Made by a program: the position numbers and the translations under genes. Below are positions 1 through 11,991 of a DNA stretch of 64,000 nucleotides, piece after piece. Position 1 is the first letter of the stretch. Each line of letters begins with the position of its first letter. Origin of the DNA: Ehretia macrophylla (lineage: Eukaryota > Streptophyta > Magnoliopsida > Boraginales > Ehretiaceae); NCBI GenBank assembly GCA_037974665.1, contig CM075771.1, positions 43,198,425 through 43,262,424 on the forward strand, read 5' to 3'. The notes under the pieces were generated by a model. That model was not told where the DNA came from. It saw nothing but the letters and a program-made list of their open reading frames with translations, and made no database searches.

Positions 1-253
1 TGCGCTGTTTTTCCGTACCGTATCGTACGTCGTGAGCTGCGAAAAGGGTGACAACCTAATCCATCATATTTCTATTATCGAATCCTACGGCACCTTGTGC
101 AAGACAACTTCACTTCATGTAGAGGTTGTGCCTGCAAACAGAGGGCGTGGGGCTTGTGACCAGGTATCCGTTGCTCTAGTGCCCTTAACTTTTGATTCGT
201 AAGGAGTTACGCGGCGCACAGCATACCATTGGAAAGCTCCCTGAGAGCTCTAC
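1..253 (+). repeat. 341-bp satellite, left fragment, plus orientation
   Basis: Part of one satellite monomer with the family landmarks in order: a CGTACG-containing segment, AACTTCACTTCA, CAAACAGAGGGCGTGG, CTTGTGACCAGGTATCCG, AACTTTTGAT and GGAAAGCTC. It stops in mid-monomer at GAGAGCTCTAC, where retroelement protease sequence begins. Taking the GATCC-like site (194) as phase 0, the satellite breaks off near phase 59. It resumes to the right of the retroelement near phase 252, so the two flanks do not make a simple insertion site. Confidence 0.93.
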
Positions 254-3200
254 TTGATCCAGGTGCTACTCATTCATTTATTACTCCCTTATGTGTGCAA
301 CGTGTGAAACTATGAGTTGTATGTTTGCCTTATGAAGTAGAAGTTGGTACTCATATGGGTTCTAAACTTGTTACTAGATCAGCTTGTAAAGCATGTAAAA
401 TCCAAATTAAGGATAGGGAATTCTCAGCCAATCTTATCGTATTACCTTTTCGAGACTATGAGGTCATCTTAGGGATGGACTGGTTGGCAAAGCATCATGC
501 CCAACTAGATTGCCGGACGAAGATTGTAACATTCCAGGTACCTGGTCGACCAATATTGGAAGTCATGGGTTGAAGAGATTTCTTCGGGAGTTCCATCATT
601 TCATCTACGAAAGCAGTGAAGTCCTTGAGAAAAGGGTGTAGTGGATACTTATCTTACCTCATCAACAAGCTGTCGGACAAAGCTAAGTTGGAGGAGATGC
701 CAGTGATCAAAGACAATGCGGATGTGTTTCCAGAAGAATTGTCCAGTTTACCCCCAAATCGGGAGATCGAGTTCATTATAGAGTTACTGCCTGGCACCCA
801 TCCGATATCTAAAGCTCCCTATCGTATGGCACCAGCCGAGCTACAAGAATTGAAGGACCAATTGCAAGGATTGTTGAAAAAGGGGTTTGTTCAACCAAGT
901 TCTTCTCCGTGGGGTGCACCAGTTCTATTTGTAAAGAAGAAAGACGGAACGCTGAGGCTATGCATCGATTACCGAGGATTAAACCAAGTGACTATCAAGA
1001 ATAAATACCCACTTCCACTGATCGACGAGTTGTTTGATCAACTTCAAGGAGCCAAAGTGTATTCGAAACTCGACTTGAGGCAAGGGTATTATCAGTTGCG
1101 GATCAAAAAGGATGATATGCCTAAAACGGCTTTCAGGACAAGATATGGGCATTATGAATATGTGGTGATGCCAGTTGGACTAACTAATGCCCCTGCAGCT
1201 TTTATGGACTTGATGCACAGGGTGTTTCAACCCTACTTGGACCAATTTGTGGTGATCTTCATTGATGATATTTTGGTATACTCAAAATCCGAGGCTGAGC
1301 ATGAACAACATCTGCGATTGGTATTGCAGAATCTTCGAGAGCATCAATTGTATGCAAAGTTTAGCAAGTACGAATTTTGGTTGCAGCAGATTACATTTTT
1401 GGGGCATACCATATCCCAAGAGGGAATAGTAGTGGATCCAGCAAAGATAGAAGCAGTGATGTCTTGGAAGAAGCCAGAAAATGTTACGGAGATTCAGAGT
1501 TTTCTTGGTCTAGCCGGCTATTATCAGAGGTTCGTGAAGGATTTCTCTAAGATTGCAGGACCGCTTACAAAGCTCACTCAAAAGAAAACAAAGTTCGTGT
1601 AGGATAACAAGTGTGAGAATAGCTTCCAAGAGTTGAAGAAAAGATTGACTACTGCACATGTTCTTGCATTGCCAGAAGGGAGCCAAGGTTTTGTAATTTA
1701 TAGCGATGCTTCGAAAGAAGGATTGGGTTGTGTGCTGATGCAAAATGGTAGAGTGATTGCGTGTACTTCTAAGAAACCGAAGCCGTATGAATTGAACTAC
1801 CCGATGCATGATTTGGAGTTAGTGGCTATTGTGTTTGCGCTCAAGAAATTGAGGAACTATCTGTGGGGTAACAAGTTCGAGGTGTTTACTGATCACTAGA
1901 GCTTGAAATACTTGTTCTCACAAAAAGAGTTGAATATGAGGCAAAGGCGGTGGATGGAGCTTTTGGATGATTATAACTGCACAATCAATTATGTGCCCGG
2001 TAAAGCAAATGTAGTTGCAGATGCCTTAAGTAGGAAAATGAGCATGGCAAAACTGGAAGTCAAGGTGCAGGAGTTGTTGGAGGAACCATTTTTGTGAAAA
2101 CCACAATTGACTCGGAAAGGGTTACTTTTTGTCACTACACAAGTTCAATCGACCTTGTTGTCTGAATTACGAGACGCTCAACAGAAGGACCAACAATTCC
2201 ATAAGATTAAAGAAAGCAACACAGATTTCAAGTTTCATGATGATGGTATTTGGAGGTTTAGGAATCGGATTTGTGTTCCTAATGAACCAGAGCTGAAAAA
2301 GAAGATTTTTGAAGAAGCCCATAATTCAAGATACACTATTCACCCCGGCGGAACAAAGGTGTACCGGGATTGGAAGCAACATTATTGGTGGAATAACATG
2401 AAGAGAGAAATTGCGGAGTTTTTGGCACGGTGTTTGACTTGCCAGAGAGTCAAAGCGGAACATCAATGACCAGCAAGTTTACTTCAGCCGTTGGAGATTC
2501 CTCAATGGAAATGGGAACATAAAACTATGGACTTTGTTATGGACCTACCCACAAAAGGGTCATGACACCGTTTGGGTCATAGTGGATAGATTGACTAAGT
2601 CAGCGCACTTCTTACCAATGAACAAGGAGGATGGTCCTGAGAAATTGGGAGATATGTATGTGGTGGAGATTGTAAGATTGCACGGGATGCCTGTGAGTAT
2701 TGTATCGGATAGGGATCCTCGTTTTACTTCCCGATTTTGGAAGAGATTGCAAGAAGCTTTGGGAACGAAGTTGAGTTTCAGCACGGCTTATCACCCTCAG
2801 ACTGATGGACAATCGGAGAGAACTATTCAGATTCTGGAGGATATGCTGAGGCGTGTGTTTTAGACTTCGGGAAAGGTTGGGAGAAATATCTGTCTCTAGC
2901 AAAGTTCGCTTATAATAATAGTTATCAGGCCACTATCGGGATGGCCCCATTTGAGGCGTTGTATGGATGTAAGTGTCGATCCCCAATTTACTGGGATGAA
3001 GTAGGTAAGACGAAGACTTTTGATCCGACCCTTCTACCTGAACTTATGAAGACTGTTGGTAATATCCACCTCATCCGAAAACGGATGCTTACCGCCCAAA
3101 GCAGGCAGAAAAGTTATGCAGATCGACGGAGACAGAGCCTAGAGTTTGAGGTTGGCGACAAGGTGTTCTTGAAGATATCACCCCGGAGGGGACTAATTAA

Positions 3201-3573
3201 ACACGGCAAGGGTGGAAAGTTGAGCCCGAGATTTGTAGGACCATTTTAGATAATTGAGAAGGTTGGAAAATTGGCGTATCGCCTGGCACTACCCCAAAAC
3301 TTCTCCAATATTCACGACGTCTTTCATGTTTCGATGCTGCGGAAGTATCACTCTGATCCATCGCATATCTTGGAGCCTGAGCCGTTGCAGCTTCGGGAGA
3401 ACTTGTCTTATGAAGAGAAGCCCATTCGGATCCTAGACCAGCAAGATCGGGAGTTGCGCAACAAATCTATACCGATGGTGAAAGTGTTGTGGGATCATCA
3501 TGGAGTTGAAGAAGCAACGTGGGAAAGGCGAGACCAAATGGAGCAACAGTATCCAGCTTTATTTCAAAGGTAA
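254..3573 (+). pseudogene. Truncated pol region of Tekay-like element (fossil)
   Basis: Remnant of a Ty3/gypsy polyprotein, starting inside the protease domain. Recognisable parts in order: protease (about 254-570, ATHSFITPL), reverse transcriptase (about 820-1420, with the FIDDILVYS active-site motif near 1260), RNase H (about 1690-2030, YSDAS), integrase with its zinc-binding N-terminus (about 2330-2470) and catalytic core (about 2530-2960), and a C-terminal chromodomain (about 3400-3570, with VKVLWDHHG and EEATWE). In a living element these enzymes copy RNA to DNA and insert it; the chromodomain is thought to steer insertion to methylated-histone chromatin. The region is broken, with roughly eight interruptions, and lacks gag. 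It is closely similar to the second internal region downstream. Confidence 0.9.
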
Positions 3574-3600
3574 TATTGAATTTCGGGACAAAATTCTTTT

Positions 3601-3613
3601 AAGGAGGGGAGGA
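3601..3613 (+). other. Polypurine tract of first internal region
   Basis: A purine run directly before the LTR start TGTGAGG. In LTR retroelements this tract primes plus-strand DNA synthesis. The same tract, with the same spacing, lies before the LTR at 11992. Confidence 0.85.
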
Positions 3614-6600
3614 TGTGAGGCCCGACCTCGATTTGCATGCGATACCTCGTTTCGTGTACCCTAGCCTAGATTTGCATGCCTTAACCTAGATTTAGGAATC
3701 ATGTTTTGTTTTACGTGCCTTGCATTGAATTAGATGCAGTCATTTAGGGTTGAGTGCATTTACTTGGGAAACGTGCATTCATCTTGTAGTTCGTGCCCTA
3801 CCTCGTAGTGCGTGCCCTAGACCTAGAAAAGTGTGCCCTCACGCTAATCAAGAAAGCATCTTACATGAAGCACTAGATCAATAATTAATCCTACAAATCC
3901 CACTAACTAATATTAAAATGCTAAGTCAATGCACTAGAAGACGAAATTGCACCAAAAGCTAGACATTCTTTGTTCTTTATTCTATATTCTTTGCATATCC
4001 CAAACACACAATAAAATAAGCCTTGAACAAGGCAAAAAAATTCAGATTTGAACACCTCTTTGGCCGACCACCTTGTGTGCTTTGTGCTTGCTTTGCATAA
4101 TTCAAATTGAACCTAGACAATTCTATGACAACTAATGACACAAAGCAATAAAAAATAGCTCAAAAACTCTACCAATCTCGACATAAGCTCCTTGCCCATG
4201 CTAAACACTTCAAATTATACTCCTTGAAGACACAAAAACCTGAAATTGCAAAGCTCAAGGCCGACACATGCTTCAAACCTTGCAAAAGCTTTTATTTTTC
4301 TTTCATTTCTCTCATTTCCTCTCATTCTTCTCTCTGCCTCTCATCCTTCTCTCTCTCTCTCGGCCTTGGCTGAGTTTCTACACTCCTTAGCTTATCTTCA
4401 TCACTCCATGGTTCATCAAGGCATGCAGGAAGTTAGGGAGATCAACTAAGCAAGCTAGGTTGCAAGAAACACACATGCAAGCTCTTTGAATCTCCATTTC
4501 GGCTTAGGTGAGTTTGCTAGCTTCCATTTCTTTTCTTCTTGTTCTAACTGCATGTACCTACTAAGAACTTGGTTACTAAGCTAGGAAATTTGAGAAAAAC
4601 CGAGTGGTGTCTCGGCTAAGCAAGGAAAAAGGTCAACTTTGTGCTTCACCAAAAGTCTTGTGCATCTTCTTGTTGTTTTGCTAAGGTGAGGGCAAAAACT
4701 TCTTGAAAATCTTTCAAAAACCCACACGCATGCCCTTAAATGTCTATCTTTACTTTTGTACTTGAGATATATGTGTGTTCATGAGCTTTTATAAACATGC
4801 ATGGCAAGATATTTGGCTAAAATGTGATGTTGGATGAAATCGTGTATGGGACAGTTTTCTGCCTTGTTGGTGAGATGTGATTTTGGCTAGGTAAATGATG
4901 TTGAAAATATGTGAAAATTTTTAGGTTAATATTTTTTCCAGTTCTAAACATTTTTCACAGAAATAGGCCAAAGCTAATTTTGATTCTAAGGTCCCTAAAA
5001 TGGACAATTATTAAAATGTGTCCAAATCTGGAAAGTCTGGAAAAATGAAGCAGGTTTTGGCAGATTCACTGACCTTGTAGAACGAACCAGTTTTGACTTA
5101 GTAAATGACATCCAAAATACATGCGATTTGGTGTGTTTCTAGATTTTTTAGTTCCGGACATTTTTTTCGGAAATGGACTAAGGCTAAATCTAACCTTAAG
5201 GCCCTAAAAAACGACAAGTATTGAAATGTGTGCAAATCTGGACAGTTTTGTGCAGTCTCACTGTTTTGGCTATAACTATTGAACCCGAACTCCAAATGAT
5301 GCGAGGTTTGTTTCTGAATTTTGTTCACTTCCTAAGTTTTAATTTGAAATCTTATTCACAAGAGTTGGAGATTGTTTGCTTGGCTTAATGATTGTGAGAA
5401 AACAGTCCGTTGCAGTGAGGGTTTCACTTAGTGATATGCTTAGAAAAATTATTGTAGCTTCTCTCGTTGTATTAAATGCTTGGGATTGTGGCATTGAGAT
5501 GTTGTGTGGAATGTTTTGAATACTTGAGGGTGTATGAACTAATCAACGCGTGGCTTGAGTTTGATTTCGAGATGACTTGGAGCTTAATCGCACGGGTAAG
5601 CACGAATTGGAACCCTAGTAACTAGGTGAATTTGCTAAGTGTTGATCCTTTGGATGTTGTGTTGGATTATGTGTTTAGTAGGCTGCCCATTGTTGCCTTG
5701 TAGCCCTAAATATGATTTTGATGATTTCATGTTGATAAGTAGGCTTTTCTTGCACCCGGTCCCACGTAGATGCCGTAGCATGATGAATAATCTTATTATT
5801 TGATTACGTGAACTTTGAAATGAGTTATATGACTTGATTTACGTGCGTTACATGGCTGCCCGTTTAATGTTCATATAACTCCATGTGCCTTTCAAGTGAA
5901 ATTACTTGTCTTATCGTGCCTCACTTGTTTACTTGTCAATGTGCAATCTTATGACTGCTCGGAAGCAACCTACTTTGTTGTCCTCCTAATGTGATATATT
6001 AAATGTCATAAATGTGCATTGCATACAAGGTTGCAACCTTTCATTATGGCGTGGTAGCGTTCACGCACACTGGGCGGCATCGGGCTTGCCGGTGCAACCG
6101 TGACTACCATTGTCCAATTCCCTCTCTCGCTTGGGGGCTAGACTTCTTCGTAGGATTTTGGGGTACATCTGGAGTACACCCATTTGGCGTGATAAGGGGA
6201 TGATTTGAAGTCGGCCGCTACAACTGATACTGACATGAACTGAGAGCAAAAAGCTCACCGTATCCTTTTCACTATGTGTATAAGTACTCTCGCTTAGTTC
6301 TTAGAGGACCTCGGGGAGGAAAGACGGGTAATTGTGTTCCTTTACTTTTATATCATGTTATGTACTTACTTGTGATATATTCATGCTTGCAAAAAGGGTT
6401 TTCATAAGTTGAACCAGAAAATGAGTTTCGAAACCTATTTCTCGTTCCCCCTCGCTAAGTTCATAAGGAGTCACCCTCGTTTATCATCTCAGGTGAAGAA
6501 GATCAAGAATAGGTACCCGAGGACGACGTGCCTAACGATAATTCCTTGGAATGATTGCCTGTCATATGTGCTTTGCTTGATTATGGCCATTGTGAACACT

Positions 6601-7169
6601 ATGCTGCTTGAAGACTATTTCTTTTCATGTTGCTTGATGTTTGTAATGTGAAAGACCCCCATTGTAATTTGGGGTCTAATTTTGGCTTGTACTAATAATA
6701 ACTAGACAGACACTACTATGGTCGTTTTGCTATTGTTACTGGTTAGTATCTATCATAGGATTATGAAGTATCAGTTAAGGACTAAGCAAAATGAACCTAT
6801 CCAATCTTAAGCAGGTACCCATTGTTAAGCTAAGATCAACAGGTACTTTTGTAACGAGGATTCACAAACAAACGAGATATAGTATCATGCTAGGTTATTA
6901 ATCAAATGAGACATCGAGATAACTAGTAGACGTCTCAATTGATGGTAAATAGTAATCTTAGTTGGAAATGAAATTTGAGGCGTTTAGAGAACTAGATCAA
7001 ACTAAAGAGCCCAATTACAACCGTTATGCTGCTGGTTTTTCGAAAAAATTATGGAGTCTAGGCTAAACGTTAAGCGTTAAACTTTCATGAACAACTAAGT
7101 TCGAGACATGACTTAAATGTTTAGATCATACCCTAGTCTAACCTTTATAGGTTGAGTTAGGGCATGACA
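3614..7169 (+). repeat. LTR 1 of composite element (shared LTR, about 3.56 kb)
   Basis: Starts TGTGAGGCCC and ends GGGCATGACA. It follows a polypurine tract and precedes a primer-binding site, so it acts as 3' LTR to the left internal region and 5' LTR to the right one. Inside are a pyrimidine-rich stretch (about 4300-4372), a GC-richer block shared with other LTR families here (about 6050-6210), and a small open frame (6409-6651) that recurs in every LTR of this family and is best read as LTR sequence, not a gene. Promoter and polyadenylation signals must lie in here, but I cannot place them with confidence. Confidence 0.92.
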
Positions 7170-7441
7170 CCTCATAGTAGAAGAATGGTATCAAAGCTTA
7201 GATTACTTAAGTCGGGTTTAACTCTCGGACCATGGGTAGAGCCCTAAGATAACTAGGATGACTTGTCTATATGATATTGTGTGATAATGTTAATTGTGCC
7301 TTCTATGTTCTATGTGCTTAAGTGATTAACATGCCTTAATTGTTTCTAAAATTTTGTATCTATATTATGTTGCATATCTTATGCATTAAATTCTTGTTTG
7401 TCGTATTTCAATAAATTGTGCATCGTAATCTGTGCCTATAG
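7170..7441 (+). other. Untranslated leader with primer-binding site
   Basis: The leader between the LTR and gag holds TGGTATCAAAGC at 7186-7197, which matches the initiator Met-tRNA primer-site consensus TGGTATCAGAGC at 11 of 12 positions. It lies 16 nt inside the LTR edge. The rest is AT-rich with no further feature that I recognise. Confidence 0.82.
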
Positions 7442-10400
7442 ATGGCTGGCCCTAGTACCCGCACTACAAATAGGAGCGGTGAACCCCAAGAGACCGGAGA
7501 TGCTTATCAAACTAATCCTGGCATAGCTATGTTTAACATGATGGCGAATGCCATAGATCGCGTGTCATGAGTGATGGAGCGTCAAGATGCACATGAAGCC
7601 AACAACAACAACAACAGGAATGATGGTAACCATGAGAGACATAGCAGAATGAGGGAGTTCCTTGACTTTCGCCATTCCAAATTCCACGGGGAAGCTGATG
7701 ATGAGAAAGCAGAGGCTTGTCTGTCTGAGATCAAGAGGATTTTCAGGCCACTTGATTATACCGATGAAGAAAAGGTGGAGTTTGTTGTATTTCTGTTGCA
7801 CGGGGATGCTGAGCATTGGTGGCACACTGTGGACGCACTGTGGGAAACTGATCATACCCCTCGCTTGTGGGGTAATTTCATTAAGGCCTTCAAGGAGAAA
7901 TATGTACCTGCAGTTTCCAGGCAGAGGCAGATTAAGGAATTCATGCACTTGAACCAGGGTAACATGACGGTGGCCCAGTACGAGGCTCATTTTGATCGAC
8001 TGTCCCGCTATGCTCAATACATGGTCAGTACTTTAGAGGCGAAGATGTGGAAATTTACTGCGGGATTGAGGCCAGAGATTCAGGACCAGTTGGCTTCGCA
8101 TGACTTTGATACCTATTCTGCTCTCTTTGTTGCTGCTTCCCGAGTTAAGAAGAGAAAACTTGATAGAGCCGGTTTGAGTCAGCCAAACAAGAAACCATAC
8201 TAGCCTTCAGGTCAACAGAGGAAATTCCAGAGTCAGAGTTGTAATCAGGGCTAGAGCCAGAATAGACCAGTTAATAACCATGGCCCGACTAAAGAGCCAT
8301 CAGCCTCTTCCACCCGCGAATCCACAGGTAGTCACCTGCTACTCAGTCTGTCAACTGTTCTTACTGTGACAAGAAGGGGCATACTAAGGCCCAGTACTGG
8401 AAGAAGTCAGGATGATGTGTGTGGTGTAGCAGTGATCAGCATCAGATCAAGGATTGCCCTAAATAACAAGCAGGACAGAATCAGGTTAAACCAGCTAGTA
8501 GAGGCAAGACTCGAGTTCCTAGAGTTCAGGCTCGAGCTTATGCTATTGAGTGCGAGGAGCTTCCAGAGGAGACCGTTGTTGTTGAAAGTACATTCTTCAT
8601 ACTGAATCAACCTGTTAAGGTGCTAATTTATGCAGGTGCTACTCATTCATTTATTACTCCCTTATGTGTGCAACGTGTAAAACTACGAGTTGTATGTTTG
8701 CCTTACGAAGTAGAAGTTGGTACTCCGATGGGTTCTAAACTTGTTACTAGCTCAGCTTGTAAAGCATATAAATTCCAAATTAAGGATAGGGAATTCTCAG
8801 CCAATCTTATCGTATTACCTTTTCAAGACTATGAGGTCATCTTAGGGATGGACTGGCTGGAAAAGCATCGTGCCCAACTAGATTGCCGGACGAAGATTGT
8901 AACATTCTAGGTACCTGGTCAACTAATATTGGAAGTCATGGGTCAAAGAGGTTTCACCGGGAGTTCCATCATTTCATCTACGAAAGCAGTGAAGTCCTTA
9001 AGAAAAGGGTGTAGTGGATACTTAGCTTACCTCATCAACAAGCCGTCGGACAAAGCTAAGTTGGAGGAGATGCCAGTGATCAAAGACTATGCGAATGTGT
9101 TTCCAGAAGAATTGTCCGTTTACCCCCAAATCAGGAGATCGAGTTCATTATAGAGTTACTGCCTGGTACCCAGCCGATATCTAAAGCTCCCTATCGTATG
9201 GCACCAACCGAGCTACAAGAATTGAAGGACCAATTGCAAGGATTGTTGAAGAAGGGGTTTGTTCAACCAAGTTCTTCTCCGTGGGGTGCACCAGTTCTAT
9301 TTGTAAAGAAGAAAGACGGAACGCTGAGGCTATGCATCGATTACCGAGGATTAAACCAAGTGACCGTCAAGAATAAATACCCACTTCCACTGATCGACGA
9401 GTTGTTTGATCAACTTCAAGGAGCCAAAGTGTATTCAAAACTCGACTTGAGGCAAGGGTACTATCAGTTGCGGATCAAAAAGGAGGATGTGCCTAAAACG
9501 GCTTTCAGGACAAGATATGGGCATTATGAATATGTGGTGATGCCATTTGGACTAACTAATGCCCCTGCAGCTTTTATGGACTTGATGCACAGGGTGTTTC
9601 AACCCTACTTGGACCAATTTTTGGTAATCTTCATTGATGATATTTTGATATACTCGAAATCCGAGGCTGAGCATTAACAACATCTACGATTGGTATTGCA
9701 GAAACTTCTAGAGCATCAATTGTATGCAACGTTTAGCAAGTGCGAATTTTGGTTGCAGCAGATTGCATTTTTGGGGCATATCATATCCCAAGAGGGAATA
9801 GCAGTGGATCCAGCAAAGATAGAAGCGGTGATGTCTTGGAAGAAGCCGGAAAATGTTACGGAGATTCGGAGTTTTCTTGGTCTAACCGGCTATTATCGGA
9901 GGTTCGTGAAGGATTTCTCTAAGATTGCAGGACCGCTTACAAAGCTCACTCAAAAGAAAACAAAGTTCGTGTGGGATGACAAGTGTAAGAACAGCTTCCA
10001 AGAGTTGAAGAAAAGATTGACTATCGCACCTATTCTTGCATTGCCTAAAGGGAGTCAAGGTTTTGTAATTTATAGCGATGCTTCGAAAGAAGGATTGGGT
10101 TGTATGCTGATGCAAAATGGTATAGTGATTGCATATGCTTCTAGGAAACCGAAGCCGTATGAATTGAACTACCCGACACATGATTTGGAGTTAGCGGCTA
10201 TTGTTTTTGCGCTCAAGAAATGGAGGTACTATCTGTGGGGTAACAAGTTCGAGGTGTTTACTGATCACAAGAGCTTGAAATACTTGTTCTCACAAAAAGA
10301 GTTGAATATGAGGCAAAGGCGGTGGATGGAGCTTTTGGATAATTATAACTGCACAATCAATTATGTGCCCGATAAAGCAAATGTAGTTGCAGATGCCTTA

Positions 10401-11951
10401 AGTAGGAAAGCGAGCATGGCAAAACTGGAAGTCAAGGTGCAAGAGTTATTGGAGGAAGCATTTTTGTGGAAACCACAATTGACTCGGAAAGGGTTACTTT
10501 TTGCAACTACACAAGTTCAATCGACCTTGTTGTCTGAATTACGAGACGCTCAATAGAAGGACCAACAATTCCAGAAGATTAAAGAAAACAACACAGATTT
10601 CAAGTTTCATGATGATGGTATTTGGAGGTTTAGGAATCGGATTTGTGTTCCTAATGAACGAGAGCTGAAAAAGAAGATTCTTGAAGAAGCCCATAATTCA
10701 AGATACACTATTCACCCCAGTGGAACAAAGATGTACTGGGATTTGAAGCAACACAATTGGTGGAATAACATGAAGAGAGAAATTGCGGAGTTTTTGGCAC
10801 GGTGTTTGACTTGCCAAAGAGTCAAAGCGGAACATCAACGACCAGCAGGTTTACTTCAGCCGTTGGAGATTCCTCAATGGAAATGGGAACATATAACTAT
10901 GGACTTTGTTATGGACCTGCCCAGGTCACAAAAGGGTCATGACGCCGTTTGGGTCATAGTGGATAGATTGACTAAGTCAGCGCACCTCTTACCGATGAAC
11001 AAGGGGGATAGTCCTGAGAAATTGGGAGATATATATGTGGCGGAGATTGTAAGATTGCACGGGATGCCTGTGAGTATTGTATCAGATAGGGATCCTCGTT
11101 TTACTTCCCGATTTTGGAAAAGATTGCAAGAAGCTTTGGGAACGAAGTTGAGTTTCAGCACGGCTTATCACCCTCAGACTGATGGACAATTAGAGAGAAC
11201 TATTCAGATTCTGGAGGATATGCTAACGGCGTGTGTTTTAGACTTCGGGAAAGGTTGGGAGAAATATCTGTCTCTAGCGGAGTTCGCTTATAATAATAGT
11301 TATCAGGCCACTATCAAGATGGCCCCATTTGAGGCGTTGTATGGATGTAAGTGTCGATCCCCAATTTACTGGGATGAAGTAGGTGAGACGAAGACTTTTG
11401 ACCCGACCCTTCTACCTGAACTTATGAAGACTGTTGATAATATCCACCTCATCCGGAAATAGATGCTTACCACCCAAAGCAGGCAGAAAAATTATGCAGA
11501 CCGACGGAGACGGAGCCTAGAGTTTGAGGTTGGCGACAAGGTGTTCTTGAAGATATCACCCCAGAGGGGACTGATTAAACACAGCAAGGGTGGAAAGTTG
11601 AGGCCGAGATTTGTAGGACCATTTGAGATAATTGAGAAGGTTGGCAAATTGGCATATCGCCTGGCACTACCCCAAGACCTCTCCAATATTCACGACGTCT
11701 TTCATGTTTCGATGCTGCGAAAGTATCACCCTGATCCATCGCATATCTTGGAGCCAGAGCCGTTGCAGCTTCGGGAGAACTTGTCTTATGAAGAGAAGCC
11801 CATTCGGATCCTAGACCAGCAAGATCAGGAGTTGCGCAACAAATCTATACCGATGGTGAAAGTGTTGTGGGATCATCATGGAGTTGAAGAAGCAACGTGG
11901 GAAAGGCAAGACCAGATGGAGAAACAGTATCCCGCTTTATGTCAAAGGTAA
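7442..11951 (+). pseudogene. gag-pol region of Tekay-like element (fossil)
   Basis: Remnant of a full gag-pol. The first codons read MAGPSTRTTNRSG, the same start as in the minus-strand copy. Domains in order: gag capsid-like region (about 7570-8190), decayed zinc-knuckle region (about 8340-8470), protease (about 8620-8910), reverse transcriptase (about 9200-9800, FIDDIL near 9630), RNase H (about 10060-10400), integrase zinc-binding domain (about 10720-10850) and core (about 10890-11330), and chromodomain (about 11780-11940, VKVLWDHHG and EEATWE). The product would have been one polyprotein cut by its own protease into particle shell, copying enzyme and insertion enzyme. The region is broken about ten times and cannot be active. 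It is clearly the same subfamily as the left fragment. Confidence 0.9.
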
Positions 11952-11978
11952 TATTGAATTTCGGGACGAAATTCTTTT

Positions 11979-11991
11979 AAGGAGGGGAGGA
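11979..11991 (+). other. Polypurine tract of second internal region
   Basis: Purine run directly before the right LTR, matching the tract at 3601 in position and sequence. Confidence 0.85.
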